Assembly (NCBI GenBank): GCA_045597125.1
Contig: JAZODR010000046.1
Coordinates: 1 to 64,000, forward strand
Direction: 5' to 3'
Origin: RGIG5579 sp045597125
Lineage (GTDB): Bacteria; Bacillota; Clostridia; Oscillospirales; SIG627
Length of the DNA: 64,000 nt
Shown here: piece after piece, positions 33,235 through 42,573 of the stretch
How the letters are laid out: each line of letters starts with the position of its first letter
Position numbering within the stretch: position 1 is the first letter of the stretch
Program-made: the position numbers and the translations under genes
Notes under the pieces: generated by a model
What the model saw: only the letters and a program-made list of their open reading frames with translations
The model's database searches: none
What the model was told of the DNA's origin: nothing

Positions 33235-36200
33235 AATTGGCTTTATGGTTTTTCAGGGCATCTATCAGGGCAGAAGAAATGTCATCGCCGGTGGAATCTG
33301 TGTAGAGACAGGAATATACCTCGTAGCCGCCGTGGGGAGCTGCATAGGCAGAGGGAACGTAGCCATTGGAGCCATTGGTATATGCACAGGTGAAGGTCAT
33401 CTTATACAAGTCTTTTACCCCTTCGCGGATTTGCATGGCGTTGGTATCAAATTGCTCATAAGGAACAAAGGACATACTTACATCGCCAAAGGAAAGGGCA
33501 TATGCATCTACAATTGCGGTTTCGCCCATACCGGCGCGGGAAATGACGTAGGAGATCTCGTAACTGGACTGGAAGCCGGTTTGCTTCTGAATCTCCTCGG
33601 TAGGCATATCGGTTCCATGCTCTGCTTTATATGCCGAGAGAAGATTCTGGGCTTCTCGTGCTTTTGCTACGGTCTCTTCGTCATCGTGCTTGATGGTTGC
33701 TAGGAAGGGAATATGGGTAAGTTGAATCTTGCCCGTTTGAATTTTTTCTTCGGAAGCTATTGCCTTTTTCACCGTTCCTACAAGGCTTTTTCCTACTCCT
33801 TGGAAATAGGGGGCGGTGAAGTAATTGGCATTAATGTCTGCTTTTGTCTTGGGGGTGGAGTTCAGGTTGCCGGAAGCGCCGTTGGCATATATAAAGTGCA
33901 CGTCCATATCTTCTTCCACACCGTTACGTAAGAATCCTACAAGGTCTGAGATGAATTGATATGAGAATACGGTACCGTGGGCAACGTGACCCTGCCAGTT
34001 GACATAAACGATGTCTTTTTTGCCTTCGCGGGTAAAGCGCATGGTGCGAAGCTCTTTGTCTGCTTCGGTTTCGTATCCCACTACGTTTTTGGCGGGAATG
34101 ATGTTCCAAATACCGGTAATGGTGCCGTCTGCATTGACGTAGCGGCGGACGTAGTTGGTACCGGGATCGGACATTGCTGCGCCCGAATAAAGCTGAGAGG
34201 GGGCAAGATCCAGAATCGCCTTTTTGGTTGCCATAATCAGGGCGTTATCAAAAGTGGTTTCGTACCAGTACTTTACGGTAGCATTGTTCATCTTGGAGGC
34301 GTTGGGACCGGAGTGATTGTGGGTTGCATTTAAGAAAATCTTATCAACGTCGATGAGGTCTTTCAGCTCTTGCTTCAGGACGTTTTTATACTTGACGGTA
34401 AATTCTGCGCTTACGCCACGCACGTCCAGAGAATAAAGCAGAGCCAGTTCATCGCCATCCCATAGGGCAATACAGGTTACGTACATCGGGTCAAGTACTA
34501 CCTTGCCGTTTCTATTGCCGTACATATCCATCTCGTATCCGTAGGGAGAGAAATCTTCGCGTCCGTAGCCTGCGGAGAATTCCGTCGGAAAAGTAAATTC
34601 CGAGAGATCGGGCTGGGTCTTGTAGTAATTTGCGCCTGCCTGCAGATAGTACAGGAGAGCTGCGCCAAGTTCTTGGGATTCGGCAATTTGTGAAAGCTGC
34701 TCCGCCACGCAATCCAGACGGTCGATATAGTCCACGGATACGTAGGTGGTATAGGGTTCGGTGCTACTTGCGGGAATTGCGTCGTATAGAGAGCTTTTTT
34801 CCGCTACGATGAAACGGAAGGCATCTTTACTTTCCGAAGGAGAAACGGGAACATCTATGGTGATTTCGTAGTAACCTTTTTGGAAGCCCGTTTGTTTCCA
34901 CTCTTTTCTTGATTTGCCTGTTATATCTTCGCAGTTGTAGAAATAGTGGAGCTTATTCAGATTGTTATTCAGAGTGTTTTTGTTGGAGGCACTGATTTCG
35001 TCGGATTTCAGATAGTAGCGGACTCGCATTCCGTCGTCCAGAATCAACTGCTTGTCAGTCAGATATACCCAAGGGCTATCAACCAGGGGAACAAATCCGT
35101 TTTTGGGGGTGAATTTGGTTTCTTTTGCAAGGTTTTCGTAGGGGAGGGGGGTGGTCTTATTGTTTTTGTAATTATCAGCGGCTACCGCGTAGTTGGAAAA
35201 GCCTTTCAAAAGGTTTCCAAGCTCGGAGCGCTGTCCTTCCTTGCCGTAAATTTGAATACCTGTTTCGGCAAGCTGGAGAGAGGTAAAGCTTCTGCCTTCG
35301 AAGATGGAGCTGCTTAAAGTAATGGTGCTGCAAAATTCTGTTGCAGAAAGGGGACGGGAGAGAACGGTATAGAAGCCGTCCTTGAGAACAAGGCTGGTGT
35401 AGTCAATGGTGTCTATGAGGGGATTTTCACCGCAAAAGGCGGTGAAGGAGAAATCATTTTTGAAGTAATCTACTTTTTCCTTGTTAAAGTAAAAACGGAG
35501 AGAGACTGTGTCGTCAAAAACAAAGGAAACGCCTTCCAAGGGCGAATTTGTCCCTTTGACCACGCCGTTTTCCGCGGTAGCTTCGCCATAGGCTTTTTCG
35601 CCGAGGAATAGAAGAATGTTTGTATTTGCAGGGGAGGTAAAGTAGGTTTTTGCCATCCAGTATTCGCTTTGCTCCAGCCTGACGGTGCCGCCGTTTACGG
35701 CTTCTGTGTTTATACGCGCTTTGGCACCCAGCGTAATTTTGGTACTGCCTGCATTTAGATTCTTTACATTTGCAATTCCGTAAATTTCGGGGGAAGCAGA
35801 GCCGGCTTCTACGATGAAGTTGTCGCATTTTACACTTCCCAAAACCTGCAGGGGCGCTTTGCCGCGGGAGATGAGATCTTTGCAGGTTATGTGCTTTGAT
35901 AAAATAGAGGGAATGGTGTCGGAGGCGGCAATGAAGGATTGGAGATTCAAATCAGAGGAGATAGAAAGAGGCTCTACAGCCTTTTCGGTATTGACATAGA
36001 GATAACTTTCATCAAAGCTGCCCCATCGGCAGTTGGCGTCGAGGAAATAGTGGAAATCACCGCCTGCAAGAGTAAGGCGCGAGGTTCCTTTGTGGCTACG
36101 ACTCCAGCTTTCTTGATGAGGGATGGCACCGCCGAATACGTAGCCTTCAAAGGTTCCGCCGCGAATCAGCGTATCCACGTTGGCATTGTGGGTTCCGTTG

Positions 36201-38074
36201 CGCACGGAGCCTGCAAAGGAATTGATTTTGTCGGTGGTATTATATACACCGAAATTTCCATCTGAAATCTCGTTGTAAACATTGGCGTTTAAAACGCTTG
36301 AAAGTCCGTTTTCGCCGCTGCCCCATACTCCGTGGAAGGAGCCGCCGGTAAAATAGTTTTCAATGGCATAGGGGATATTGTCTGATTTTGTTACTTTTCC
36401 GTCTCGCGGACCGCAGAAGAGATAATGATTAAAGACTCCGCCGGAAACATGATTTTCAATTTTCCTGGTGAAGGTAGCATTGTAACCGCCCAGATATGTT
36501 TCATACGCATAGGTACCGCCGTTTATGTAGTTGCGGAGCGTACCCTTTACCGTGCCGCCGTAGGGGCCACCGTAAACGTAGTGGGAGAAACTGCCGCTTT
36601 TTACAGTGTTGGTGATATCTCCGTTGACGGTACCGCTGGAATTGGCCAGGTACAGAGTAAGTTTACCTTGCGTGGTAACATTTTCTACGGTGTTTTGAAT
36701 ATTACCCGCTATGGTACAGGAACCGGAGGTACCCAGGTATATGGAGGTTTCTGAAGCGGGTTCGGCAAAGGTGACGTTTTTCAGCGTGTTTGTCAGGTTG
36801 CCGACGCTCTGCTGTTTACCGGTGTATTCATCGACTTTTCCCAATACAGGGCATTGGTCAAGTCCACGCATAGCGGGACCGATTTGTACATTTTCCAATG
36901 TGTTTTCAACGTTTCCGCAAATGGTGGCCTGGCCGAAGCCGCTACGGAAGAGACCGGTGAATTCGCAGTTTTTGGCGCTGACTTTGATATCACCGGTAAC
37001 CTTTTGGCTGTTGCTTGATGCAGAGCCGAGGTAGCGTTCTGCCTTGACGTTTTCCATATCAACGGAAATATCGCCGAGGACGGAAGTATTTGAATTGCCG
37101 AGTTCAATTTTCTGAGCGTCGCTTTCATTGGTTAAAAGATTTACGTTTTTTATGGAAACACTGAGATTTCCTTTTAAGGTGCAGTTTTGCAACAGACAAA
37201 TGGAGCTGCTGCCGCCTTCTACCAGAACGGTAAGATTGCCTATATACTTGGTGGAGGCGGAAGGGGCAAGGGCATAGAGGTTGCAAACAGAACCGCTTTT
37301 GATTTGAAGAACGGAGTTTCCTACGGGGTTTGTGCCTACTCTTGCCAAGGTGTTTTTCAGCCAAGCGCCTTCGATAATCAGCTCTGCCTGCGTGTTGGCG
37401 GCGGAAACTGTTTTTGTTCCGATTTGTGCGGAAAAGTCGGTAGAGGCGCCGACCGCGGCACAAGCATAGGCGGTGCTTTCATATACCATGCCTTCTCCAA
37501 GAATCATAGAGGAATGGAAGAGTCCGTTTTTTTGATAGGAATTCAGATTTTGTTCTGTCCAGCCCTTAAATACGTTTGCGGTAAAAGTATCACCGTAAAA
37601 GCAACTTTTATATTCAGCAGTGTTATTCAGATTTGTTTGGATGTTGCTTAGGGTTACACAACCGCTTCCCGCGAACAGATTGGTTTGCACATCGTCGAAG
37701 GGGATGGCGATGTCGGCAAAGGTATAATCGTTAGCGCAAGCAACATTTCCCGAAGGCATATTCAAGGACCCGCCCGTAATGGTAATGGGCAGTTTTTTTC
37801 CGCTCGGTAAAAAGATGGTCTTTTGTCCGAAGAGGAGGCTGTTATTTGCCGTGGCGGTATGGGAGCCGGTCAAAACCAGTTTTACTCCCTTGGAATTCAA
37901 TTCGCCTTTTGCAGCCATTTTTTCAATGGATGTAAGGGCTTCTTCGATGGTGGTATAATCTCCACCTTTTGCCGCAACGGAAAACTGCGGCATGGTATCT
38001 GCTTGTACAGAAAAAGCCATGGCGGCAAAGGCAAGACAGAAGGTAAGAATTAGAATAACACTTGTTTTTTTCAT
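33233..38074 (-). CDS. Giant secreted protein: beta-helix plus neutral-ceramidase-like domain
   Basis: A 1613-residue exported protein. Signal peptide 1-25 (cleaved after VQA). Residues about 30-800 are a right-handed beta-helix-like repeat region: rungs of roughly 30-45 residues with G-N/D-I-x-N-T-V-E/K, NGGT and GG-Y/F patterns. Residues about 840-1190 hold two related beta domains (LRFYF and VRYYL strands). The C-terminal part (about 1200-1613) matches neutral/alkaline ceramidase: FSAGYGREDFSP, NATHNHSGPNA (metal His), YVNWQGHVAHG, YANGASGNLNST and NGSNGYVPSAYA with GGYEV. Where ceramidases have the nucleophile Ser, an Asn seems present, so activity is uncertain. AAAGGA precedes the ATG. 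No cell-wall anchor motif is visible. Confidence 0.8.
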   Translation of the reverse strand: MKKTSVILILTFCLAFAAMAFSVQADTMPQFSVAAKGGDYTTIEEALTSIEKMAAKGELNSKGVKLVLTGSHTATANNSLLFGQKTIFLPSGKKLPITITGGSLNMPSGNVACANDYTFADIAIPFDDVQTNLFAGSGCVTLSNIQTNLNNTAEYKSCFYGDTFTANVFKGWTEQNLNSYQKNGLFHSSMILGEGMVYESTAYACAAVGASTDFSAQIGTKTVSAANTQAELIIEGAWLKNTLARVGTNPVGNSVLQIKSGSVCNLYALAPSASTKYIGNLTVLVEGGSSSICLLQNCTLKGNLSVSIKNVNLLTNESDAQKIELGNSNTSVLGDISVDMENVKAERYLGSASSNSQKVTGDIKVSAKNCEFTGLFRSGFGQATICGNVENTLENVQIGPAMRGLDQCPVLGKVDEYTGKQQSVGNLTNTLKNVTFAEPASETSIYLGTSGSCTIAGNIQNTVENVTTQGKLTLYLANSSGTVNGDITNTVKSGSFSHYVYGGPYGGTVKGTLRNYINGGTYAYETYLGGYNATFTRKIENHVSGGVFNHYLFCGPRDGKVTKSDNIPYAIENYFTGGSFHGVWGSGENGLSSVLNANVYNEISDGNFGVYNTTDKINSFAGSVRNGTHNANVDTLIRGGTFEGYVFGGAIPHQESWSRSHKGTSRLTLAGGDFHYFLDANCRWGSFDESYLYVNTEKAVEPLSISSDLNLQSFIAASDTIPSILSKHITCKDLISRGKAPLQVLGSVKCDNFIVEAGSASPEIYGIANVKNLNAGSTKITLGAKARINTEAVNGGTVRLEQSEYWMAKTYFTSPANTNILLFLGEKAYGEATAENGVVKGTNSPLEGVSFVFDDTVSLRFYFNKEKVDYFKNDFSFTAFCGENPLIDTIDYTSLVLKDGFYTVLSRPLSATEFCSTITLSSSIFEGRSFTSLQLAETGIQIYGKEGQRSELGNLLKGFSNYAVAADNYKNNKTTPLPYENLAKETKFTPKNGFVPLVDSPWVYLTDKQLILDDGMRVRYYLKSDEISASNKNTLNNNLNKLHYFYNCEDITGKSRKEWKQTGFQKGYYEITIDVPVSPSESKDAFRFIVAEKSSLYDAIPASSTEPYTTYVSVDYIDRLDCVAEQLSQIAESQELGAALLYYLQAGANYYKTQPDLSEFTFPTEFSAGYGREDFSPYGYEMDMYGNRNGKVVLDPMYVTCIALWDGDELALLYSLDVRGVSAEFTVKYKNVLKQELKDLIDVDKIFLNATHNHSGPNASKMNNATVKYWYETTFDNALIMATKKAILDLAPSQLYSGAAMSDPGTNYVRRYVNADGTITGIWNIIPAKNVVGYETEADKELRTMRFTREGKKDIVYVNWQGHVAHGTVFSYQFISDLVGFLRNGVEEDMDVHFIYANGASGNLNSTPKTKADINANYFTAPYFQGVGKSLVGTVKKAIASEEKIQTGKIQLTHIPFLATIKHDDEETVAKAREAQNLLSAYKAEHGTDMPTEEIQKQTGFQSSYEISYVISRAGMGETAIVDAYALSFGDVSMSFVPYEQFDTNAMQIREGVKDLYKMTFTCAYTNGSNGYVPSAYAAPHGGYEVYSCLYTDSTGDDISSALIDALKNHKAN

Positions 38075-38307
38075 TATAAATCCTTTCAGATGGTGAGAAT
38101 AAAAACAAAATATAAATATACAAATATATTATATCACATAGTAAGGATTCTGCAAAGTCTTTAATTTAAATAAAAAAAGAAGGATGCTTTTGTGCAAAAA
38201 GCAATAAAGTTAAAAGAGAGGCGCTTTCCTCTGCGGAAAAGTGGATTTGATTCTGGAACTTTATGGCTTTATCCTTTGGGAAGAGTAGAAAAAGTTAAAG
38301 AAAGTTC

Positions 38308-38336
38308 TTGACAAACGGCGGAAGTTCTGCTATAAT
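38308..38336 (+). promoter_or_regulatory. Consensus promoter of tRNA-Glu
   Basis: TTGACA (38308-38313) and TATAAT (38331-38336) with 17-base spacing, ending 14 bases before the tRNA. Confidence 0.92.
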
Positions 38337-38350
38337 CTCAATCTGCAGAC

Positions 38351-38425
38351 GGCCCATTGGTCAAGCGGCTAAGACGCCACCCTCTCAAGGTGGAATCATG
38401 GGTTCGATTCCCGTATGGGTCACCA
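38351..38425 (+). tRNA. tRNA-Glu (CTC)
   Basis: A full cloverleaf: acceptor GGCCCAT with ATGGGTC, D-arm GTC/GAC, anticodon stem CCACC/GGTGG with loop CTCTCAA (anticodon CTC at 38384-38386), T-loop TTCGATT, discriminator A at 38422 and encoded CCA at 38423-38425. Confidence 0.95.
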
Positions 38426-38460
38426 AAAACATCCCAAGTCGAAAGACTTGGGATGTTTTT
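38426..38460 (+). terminator. Terminator of tRNA-Glu
   Basis: A 15-bp stem (38426-38440 with 38445-38459) and GAAA loop followed by eight T. Its core is the same as the terminator at 7027-7062. Confidence 0.92.
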
Positions 38461-38565
38461 TTTATTTGTAAGAAATTACAAATGAGATATTTTTTCGGAA
38501 TGTGTTGAATTATAGATATTTATATGATAATATGAGAGATAGACTTTATAAGATGGAGGACTTTT

Positions 38566-39735
38566 GTGAAACAGACGGAAGATATCGTGCTGGTGCTGGA
38601 TGAACTTCATGAGCGAGCACCGAAAAAAGAAAACAACGGTCAGAAAAAGAATGATTATAAAAAAGTTAAAACTGCACTGATCGGTAAAATTTGCCTTTTT
38701 GCAGGAACGTTTTTGCTTTTTGTCTTGGTCTGTGTGATGGTGGCGTGCTATGTGCTTCTCAACGGACCCAGTACCACTATGCGCGATGCCTTGGTGCTTT
38801 CTGCCAAGCAGGCAAGTGCGACCAAGTGGATTCCCGGCCTGTTTTTGGATGATGATTTGGTTCGTCAGATCGAGGAAAGCAGTAAGACTGTCACATACGA
38901 TGTGGTGTCTATGGATGACGTTACCTCTCCTGATAACCAAGAGGAAAAGGATGAGTGGGCTTCTGCTATTGATGGCATTCGTCTGGAGATCATTCAAAAG
39001 CCCACCTTCAAGGGCTATATGCTTTTAATTCAGGATCCTACCCGTGTATTCGTAGGTACTTCGGGCGATTTTAAATCCGGTAAGCCCGGTATGCGCATTT
39101 TTGAGGTTGTGGAAAAGTATAATGCGGTTTGTGCCATTAACGGCGGCGAATTTCCCGACGGCGCAGGCGGCGGGAATGGAAGCACTCCCATCGGCATTAC
39201 CTTTTCTCAGGGAAAAATGGTGTATTCCGGCCATACCAATCGTACTTTTATGGGCTTGACAAATGATAATAAGCTGGTGGTTTCCGAGGGAATGACCGAG
39301 GCGCGCGCCAAAGAACTTAATATTCGTGACGGAGTATGCTTCCAGACAGGCAATTGTCTAATCACCAACGACGGAGAAAATATGACTCTGCACTATTCGG
39401 ATAAGAATACGGGCAGAGCGCAGCGCACTGCAATTGGTCAGCGTGCAGACGGCACGATTCTGATGCTGGTTACCGATGGAAGAACCGCTTCCAGCCTTGG
39501 TGCTACGCACAACGACTTGATTGAGGTGATGCTGGAGTACGGTGCCACTGCCGCGGGAAAACTGGATGGCGGAAGCAGCGCTATGATGTATTACCGCAAT
39601 TATTATGATCTTTATAACATTGATAAAAACAGCTTGGATGAATATGGTCGCCGCGGTCTTGTAAATACCTATAAAGCGTTTACAGAGCCTAGAAGGCTTC
39701 CTACCTTCTTTGTAGTGGGAGGTGCGAACGGATGA
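38566..39735 (+). CDS. Membrane-anchored phosphodiester glycosidase (NAGPA domain)
   Basis: A 389-residue protein: cytoplasmic basic N-terminus, one helix (about 43-65), then an outer domain with the NAGPA/exopolysaccharide phosphodiester glycosidase (PF09992) motifs: AINGGEF, STPIGITFSQGK, QRTAIGQRADGTILMLVTDGR, GATHNDLIEVMLEYGATAAGKLDGGSS-type core. The family removes GlcNAc or related sugars held through phosphodiester bonds, including capsule or teichoic polymers. GTG start at 38566 with GGAGGA upstream. Its stop overlaps the next ATG (ATGA), so the downstream membrane protein is coupled. Confidence 0.85.
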   Translation: MKQTEDIVLVLDELHERAPKKENNGQKKNDYKKVKTALIGKICLFAGTFLLFVLVCVMVACYVLLNGPSTTMRDALVLSAKQASATKWIPGLFLDDDLVRQIEESSKTVTYDVVSMDDVTSPDNQEEKDEWASAIDGIRLEIIQKPTFKGYMLLIQDPTRVFVGTSGDFKSGKPGMRIFEVVEKYNAVCAINGGEFPDGAGGGNGSTPIGITFSQGKMVYSGHTNRTFMGLTNDNKLVVSEGMTEARAKELNIRDGVCFQTGNCLITNDGENMTLHYSDKNTGRAQRTAIGQRADGTILMLVTDGRTASSLGATHNDLIEVMLEYGATAAGKLDGGSSAMMYYRNYYDLYNIDKNSLDEYGRRGLVNTYKAFTEPRRLPTFFVVGGANG

Positions 39736-40889
39736 ATCGAGTTTGGAAAAAGAATCCGTTTTGGATGAGTTACGCTATTTTTGTAACGGCTTTGTTGGTT
39801 CTTGCCATTGTGGGCGCGGGCATTCTCCTTTCTTGGCTGGATGCTTTTGAGCAAAGTCAGCCCATTCATAGTGCTAAAGAAATTTTTGATACGTATTTTG
39901 TCACCGAAAAGTGGGACGAGGTTTTAAAGCTTTCCGGCTATCAGTCGGGCCCCTTGGAAAAGGAAGGGGACGCGGCTTTGGCTCTTGCAGCTTTGAAAAA
40001 GGATAAGGTGATGAGCTATTATTCTGCAGGTGTGGCAGACGGAGTTGCCAAGTACAATGTAGTACTTGTAGAGCCTGAGAGCCTTTCCGTTTCTACGGAA
40101 ACGGAAGTAAAGGACGCTACCGCCGAAATGGGGGTGAAGGGTATTCCCTCCACTAAGATTGCAACCATTACCGTGACCAAAGCGAAGGATGCGGGAAGTA
40201 AGTGGGGCTTTTACGGCTATGAATTTTCGGGCCTAGAAGTCTTTTTGAAAAAGAACGAGAGCGTTGAGGTTTGTATCCCCGCTTCCTATACCCTTTATGT
40301 AGGAGAAAAGGTCGTTGGTTCGGAGCAGATTTTGGAAAGCACTGCCCATACTTGGAATGGGCATTTGCCTGAAGGTGTGCCGGGCATTTCCTTTGACACC
40401 TACCGCTTTGAGGGGCTTTTGGCGATTCCTAAGTTTTCCGTAAAGGATGCTGATGGCAACGATGTGGAGCTTATCAAAAATGAAGAAAGCGGTGTTTTGG
40501 AAGCGGATATCGTTTATGAAAGCGACGTGGATCAGGCACTTTCCGATCGTCTGCTTACGGGTTTGAAGGAGTATGCCGCTTATATGCAGGACGATGGAAG
40601 CATCGGCGCTGTATCTCGTTATTTTGATACTCGTTCCGATTTTTACAAGAGTACTGCCAGCAATCCCTCTTCCTTTGTGTGGGACCACCAGGGGTATGAG
40701 TTTAAAAACGAGGTTGTTGAAAACTTTTATTATTTTGATGACAATACTCTTTGCTGTCATATCTCGTTTGATCAGGTTTTGAAGATGAGTGGCCGCGAAA
40801 ATTACGTGGACCATCTGTCTATGACTGTGTTTGCCCGCAAGGTGAACGGAACTTGGCGCATCTTTGATTGCGTGAACACAGGTGACTGA
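39732..40889 (+). CDS. Single-pass membrane protein with two outer repeats, unknown
   Basis: A 385-residue protein with one N-terminal helix (about 14-36) and a large extracytoplasmic part. It contains a cystatin/NTF2-like start (EIFDTYFVTEKWDEVLKLSG), a beta domain with ASYTLYVGEKVVG (a pattern seen in lipid-exposed or MucBP-like outer domains) and a C-terminal NTF2-like segment (FVWDHQGYEFKNEVVENFYY). Unknown function. Coupled to the glycosidase gene upstream and the PAP2 gene downstream, suggesting a role in surface-polymer metabolism. Confidence 0.75.
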   Translation: MNRVWKKNPFWMSYAIFVTALLVLAIVGAGILLSWLDAFEQSQPIHSAKEIFDTYFVTEKWDEVLKLSGYQSGPLEKEGDAALALAALKKDKVMSYYSAGVADGVAKYNVVLVEPESLSVSTETEVKDATAEMGVKGIPSTKIATITVTKAKDAGSKWGFYGYEFSGLEVFLKKNESVEVCIPASYTLYVGEKVVGSEQILESTAHTWNGHLPEGVPGISFDTYRFEGLLAIPKFSVKDADGNDVELIKNEESGVLEADIVYESDVDQALSDRLLTGLKEYAAYMQDDGSIGAVSRYFDTRSDFYKSTASNPSSFVWDHQGYEFKNEVVENFYYFDDNTLCCHISFDQVLKMSGRENYVDHLSMTVFARKVNGTWRIFDCVNTGD

Positions 40890-40890
40890 T

Positions 40891-41436
40891 ATGTGGGAAG
40901 TCTTGACAAATCTGGAGATTTCCTTTCTACATATTTTGCAGGATAGCGCTACTGAAGTTACCGATGTAATCTGGACAGCCATTACAAGCTTCGGCGAAGC
41001 GGGCATTTTTTGGATTGCCCTGTCTCTTGTTTTGATGCTGATCCCCAAGACTCGCAAAGCGGGCTTTACCATGGGCCTTGCTCTTCTTCTGGGCGTGATT
41101 GTGGGCAATGGTGTTTTGAAAAACGTGATTGCAAGACCTCGGCCATACGATTTTGATCCAGCGCTTTCTCACCGACTTGCTTGGGGAGAAATGAGCACCG
41201 ATTATTCTTTCCCCTCGGGGCATACTCTCGCCTCCTTCGAGGCATCTGTGGGTCTTTTTCTTTACCATCGAAAATGGGGTATTGCAGCCTTGATTCTGGC
41301 ATTCTTCGTTTGTGTTTCCCGCCTGTTTCTTTTGGTGCATTATCCCAGCGATGTATTGGCAGGCGCGATTCTGGGAACGGGATTTGCCTTTCTTTCGGCC
41401 AAGATAATTGATATTTTGTGGAAAAAAAAGGCGTAG
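40891..41436 (+). CDS. PAP2-family membrane phosphatase
   Basis: A 181-residue polytopic phosphatase with the three PAP2 motifs: KNVIARPRP (motif 1, KxxxxxxRP), PSGHT (motif 2) and SRLFLLVHYPSDVLAG (motif 3, SRxxxxxHxxxD). It probably dephosphorylates undecaprenyl diphosphate or a lipid phosphate. ATG 40891 is chosen with GGTGA upstream; the GTG 40882 overlaps that site. Third gene of the glycosidase operon. The stop lies inside the terminator stem. Confidence 0.9.
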   Translation: MWEVLTNLEISFLHILQDSATEVTDVIWTAITSFGEAGIFWIALSLVLMLIPKTRKAGFTMGLALLLGVIVGNGVLKNVIARPRPYDFDPALSHRLAWGEMSTDYSFPSGHTLASFEASVGLFLYHRKWGIAALILAFFVCVSRLFLLVHYPSDVLAGAILGTGFAFLSAKIIDILWKKKA

Positions 41437-41460
41437 CATCTACGATGCTACGCCTTTTTT
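41424..41460. terminator. Bidirectional terminator overlapping two stop codons
   Basis: AAAAAAGGCGTAGCATC (41424-41440) pairs with 41444-41460 around a TAC loop. The left arm contains the PAP2 stop TAG and the right arm contains the stop of the convergent permease gene. Confidence 0.92.
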
Positions 41461-42573
41461 AGGTGAATTTTCTTGTGCATTTAGGGTATCGCGAAGGGTA
41501 CGGTATATTGCTGCTACCAGCGGAACACCCAGAAACATACCGGGGATGCCTGCAATACCGCCGCCGATGGTGACAGCTGCCAGGACCCAGATGCCGGGAA
41601 GCCCCAATGCTTCTCCAACCACGCGGGGATAAATGAGGTTTCCTTCCAACTGCTGGAGAATCACTAAAAAGATTAAAAAAATCAGCGCCTTGACGGGGGA
41701 ATCGGTCAGAATCATAAAGGCACCAATGAAAGCGCCAATGTAAGCACCTGCAATGGGAATCAGGGCGGTGAAGGCGATGAGTGTGCTAATCATTGCCGCA
41801 TAGGGCAAACGGAGAATCAGCATACCGATTCCACATAAAAGGCCCAGAATGACCGCTTCCGCACATTGCCCGATCAGGTATTTGCGGAAGGACACGTTCA
41901 GGTTGTACGTTATGTACAAAATACGATTGTAGAGCTTTTGGGACAGGAAATTTCTGCCCAGGCGTTTCACTTGCACTTTCAGCTTCTCTTTGCTTAAAAG
42001 AAGATAGATGGAGAAAATGAAGCTGAGGAAGGTGGTGATCACACCGGATACCACATTTTGCAGTGTTTGAATGACAAGGCCTACTACGTCTGTTACGCCG
42101 CTGGTTACAACATCTACAAGCTGTTCTACTCGACTTTTCCAATCAATGGCATCCAGCGTGGTTAAAATTTCCTCGGACAGCAGATGATACTTTTCAAAAA
42201 ATTCGATGGACTTGTCAATGGCGGAGGGGATCATTCCTACAAGCAGCCGGATACATTCCAAAAGCTGGGGAATGATCAAACCGATGACCAGCGCCAATAC
42301 TGCAAAAAAGGAAAGGAAGGCGAGGATCATACAAAGGGGGCGCTTGAGGGAGAGGACCCATTTTTTCTTTGCCTTGCCAAAAAGCTTTCGTTCGTAGGTT
42401 GACATAACGATATTGACCACATAGGCAATCAGCATGCCAATGATTAAGGGCAGTGCCGCGGTAAAAAGACCTACGATAAAATTAGCAAGAGAAGGCCAAT
42501 AATGGATGGCAAGGTACAGGAGAAAGCCTCCTGTAGCCAAGGCGAGAACTGTTCTAAAGGGGGCACTTTTCAT
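41440..42573 (-). CDS. AI-2E family transporter (PF01594)
   Basis: A 377-residue protein with about seven or eight helices in the usual two clusters and a middle hydrophilic region (SIEFFEKYHLLSEEIL, about 120-150). Family-typical motifs are AYVVNIVMSTYERKLF, PYAAMISTLIAFTALIPIAGAYIGA and VGEALGLPGIWVLAAVTIGGGIAGIPGMFLGVP near the C-terminus (shown here in part). Members include TqsA and YdiK-like exporters; the substrate is not predictable. The ATG directly follows the tex stop codon, so the two are coupled. Confidence 0.88.
   Translation of the reverse strand: MKSAPFRTVLALATGGFLLYLAIHYWPSLANFIVGLFTAALPLIIGMLIAYVVNIVMSTYERKLFGKAKKKWVLSLKRPLCMILAFLSFFAVLALVIGLIIPQLLECIRLLVGMIPSAIDKSIEFFEKYHLLSEEILTTLDAIDWKSRVEQLVDVVTSGVTDVVGLVIQTLQNVVSGVITTFLSFIFSIYLLLSKEKLKVQVKRLGRNFLSQKLYNRILYITYNLNVSFRKYLIGQCAEAVILGLLCGIGMLILRLPYAAMISTLIAFTALIPIAGAYIGAFIGAFMILTDSPVKALIFLIFLVILQQLEGNLIYPRVVGEALGLPGIWVLAAVTIGGGIAGIPGMFLGVPLVAAIYRTLRDTLNAQENSPKKGVAS

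Noticed and set aside
34498..37651. Several open frames antisense or offset within the giant gene
   Set aside because: They are shadows of the repeat-rich 1613-residue frame, which has a signal peptide, ribosome site and domain matches.
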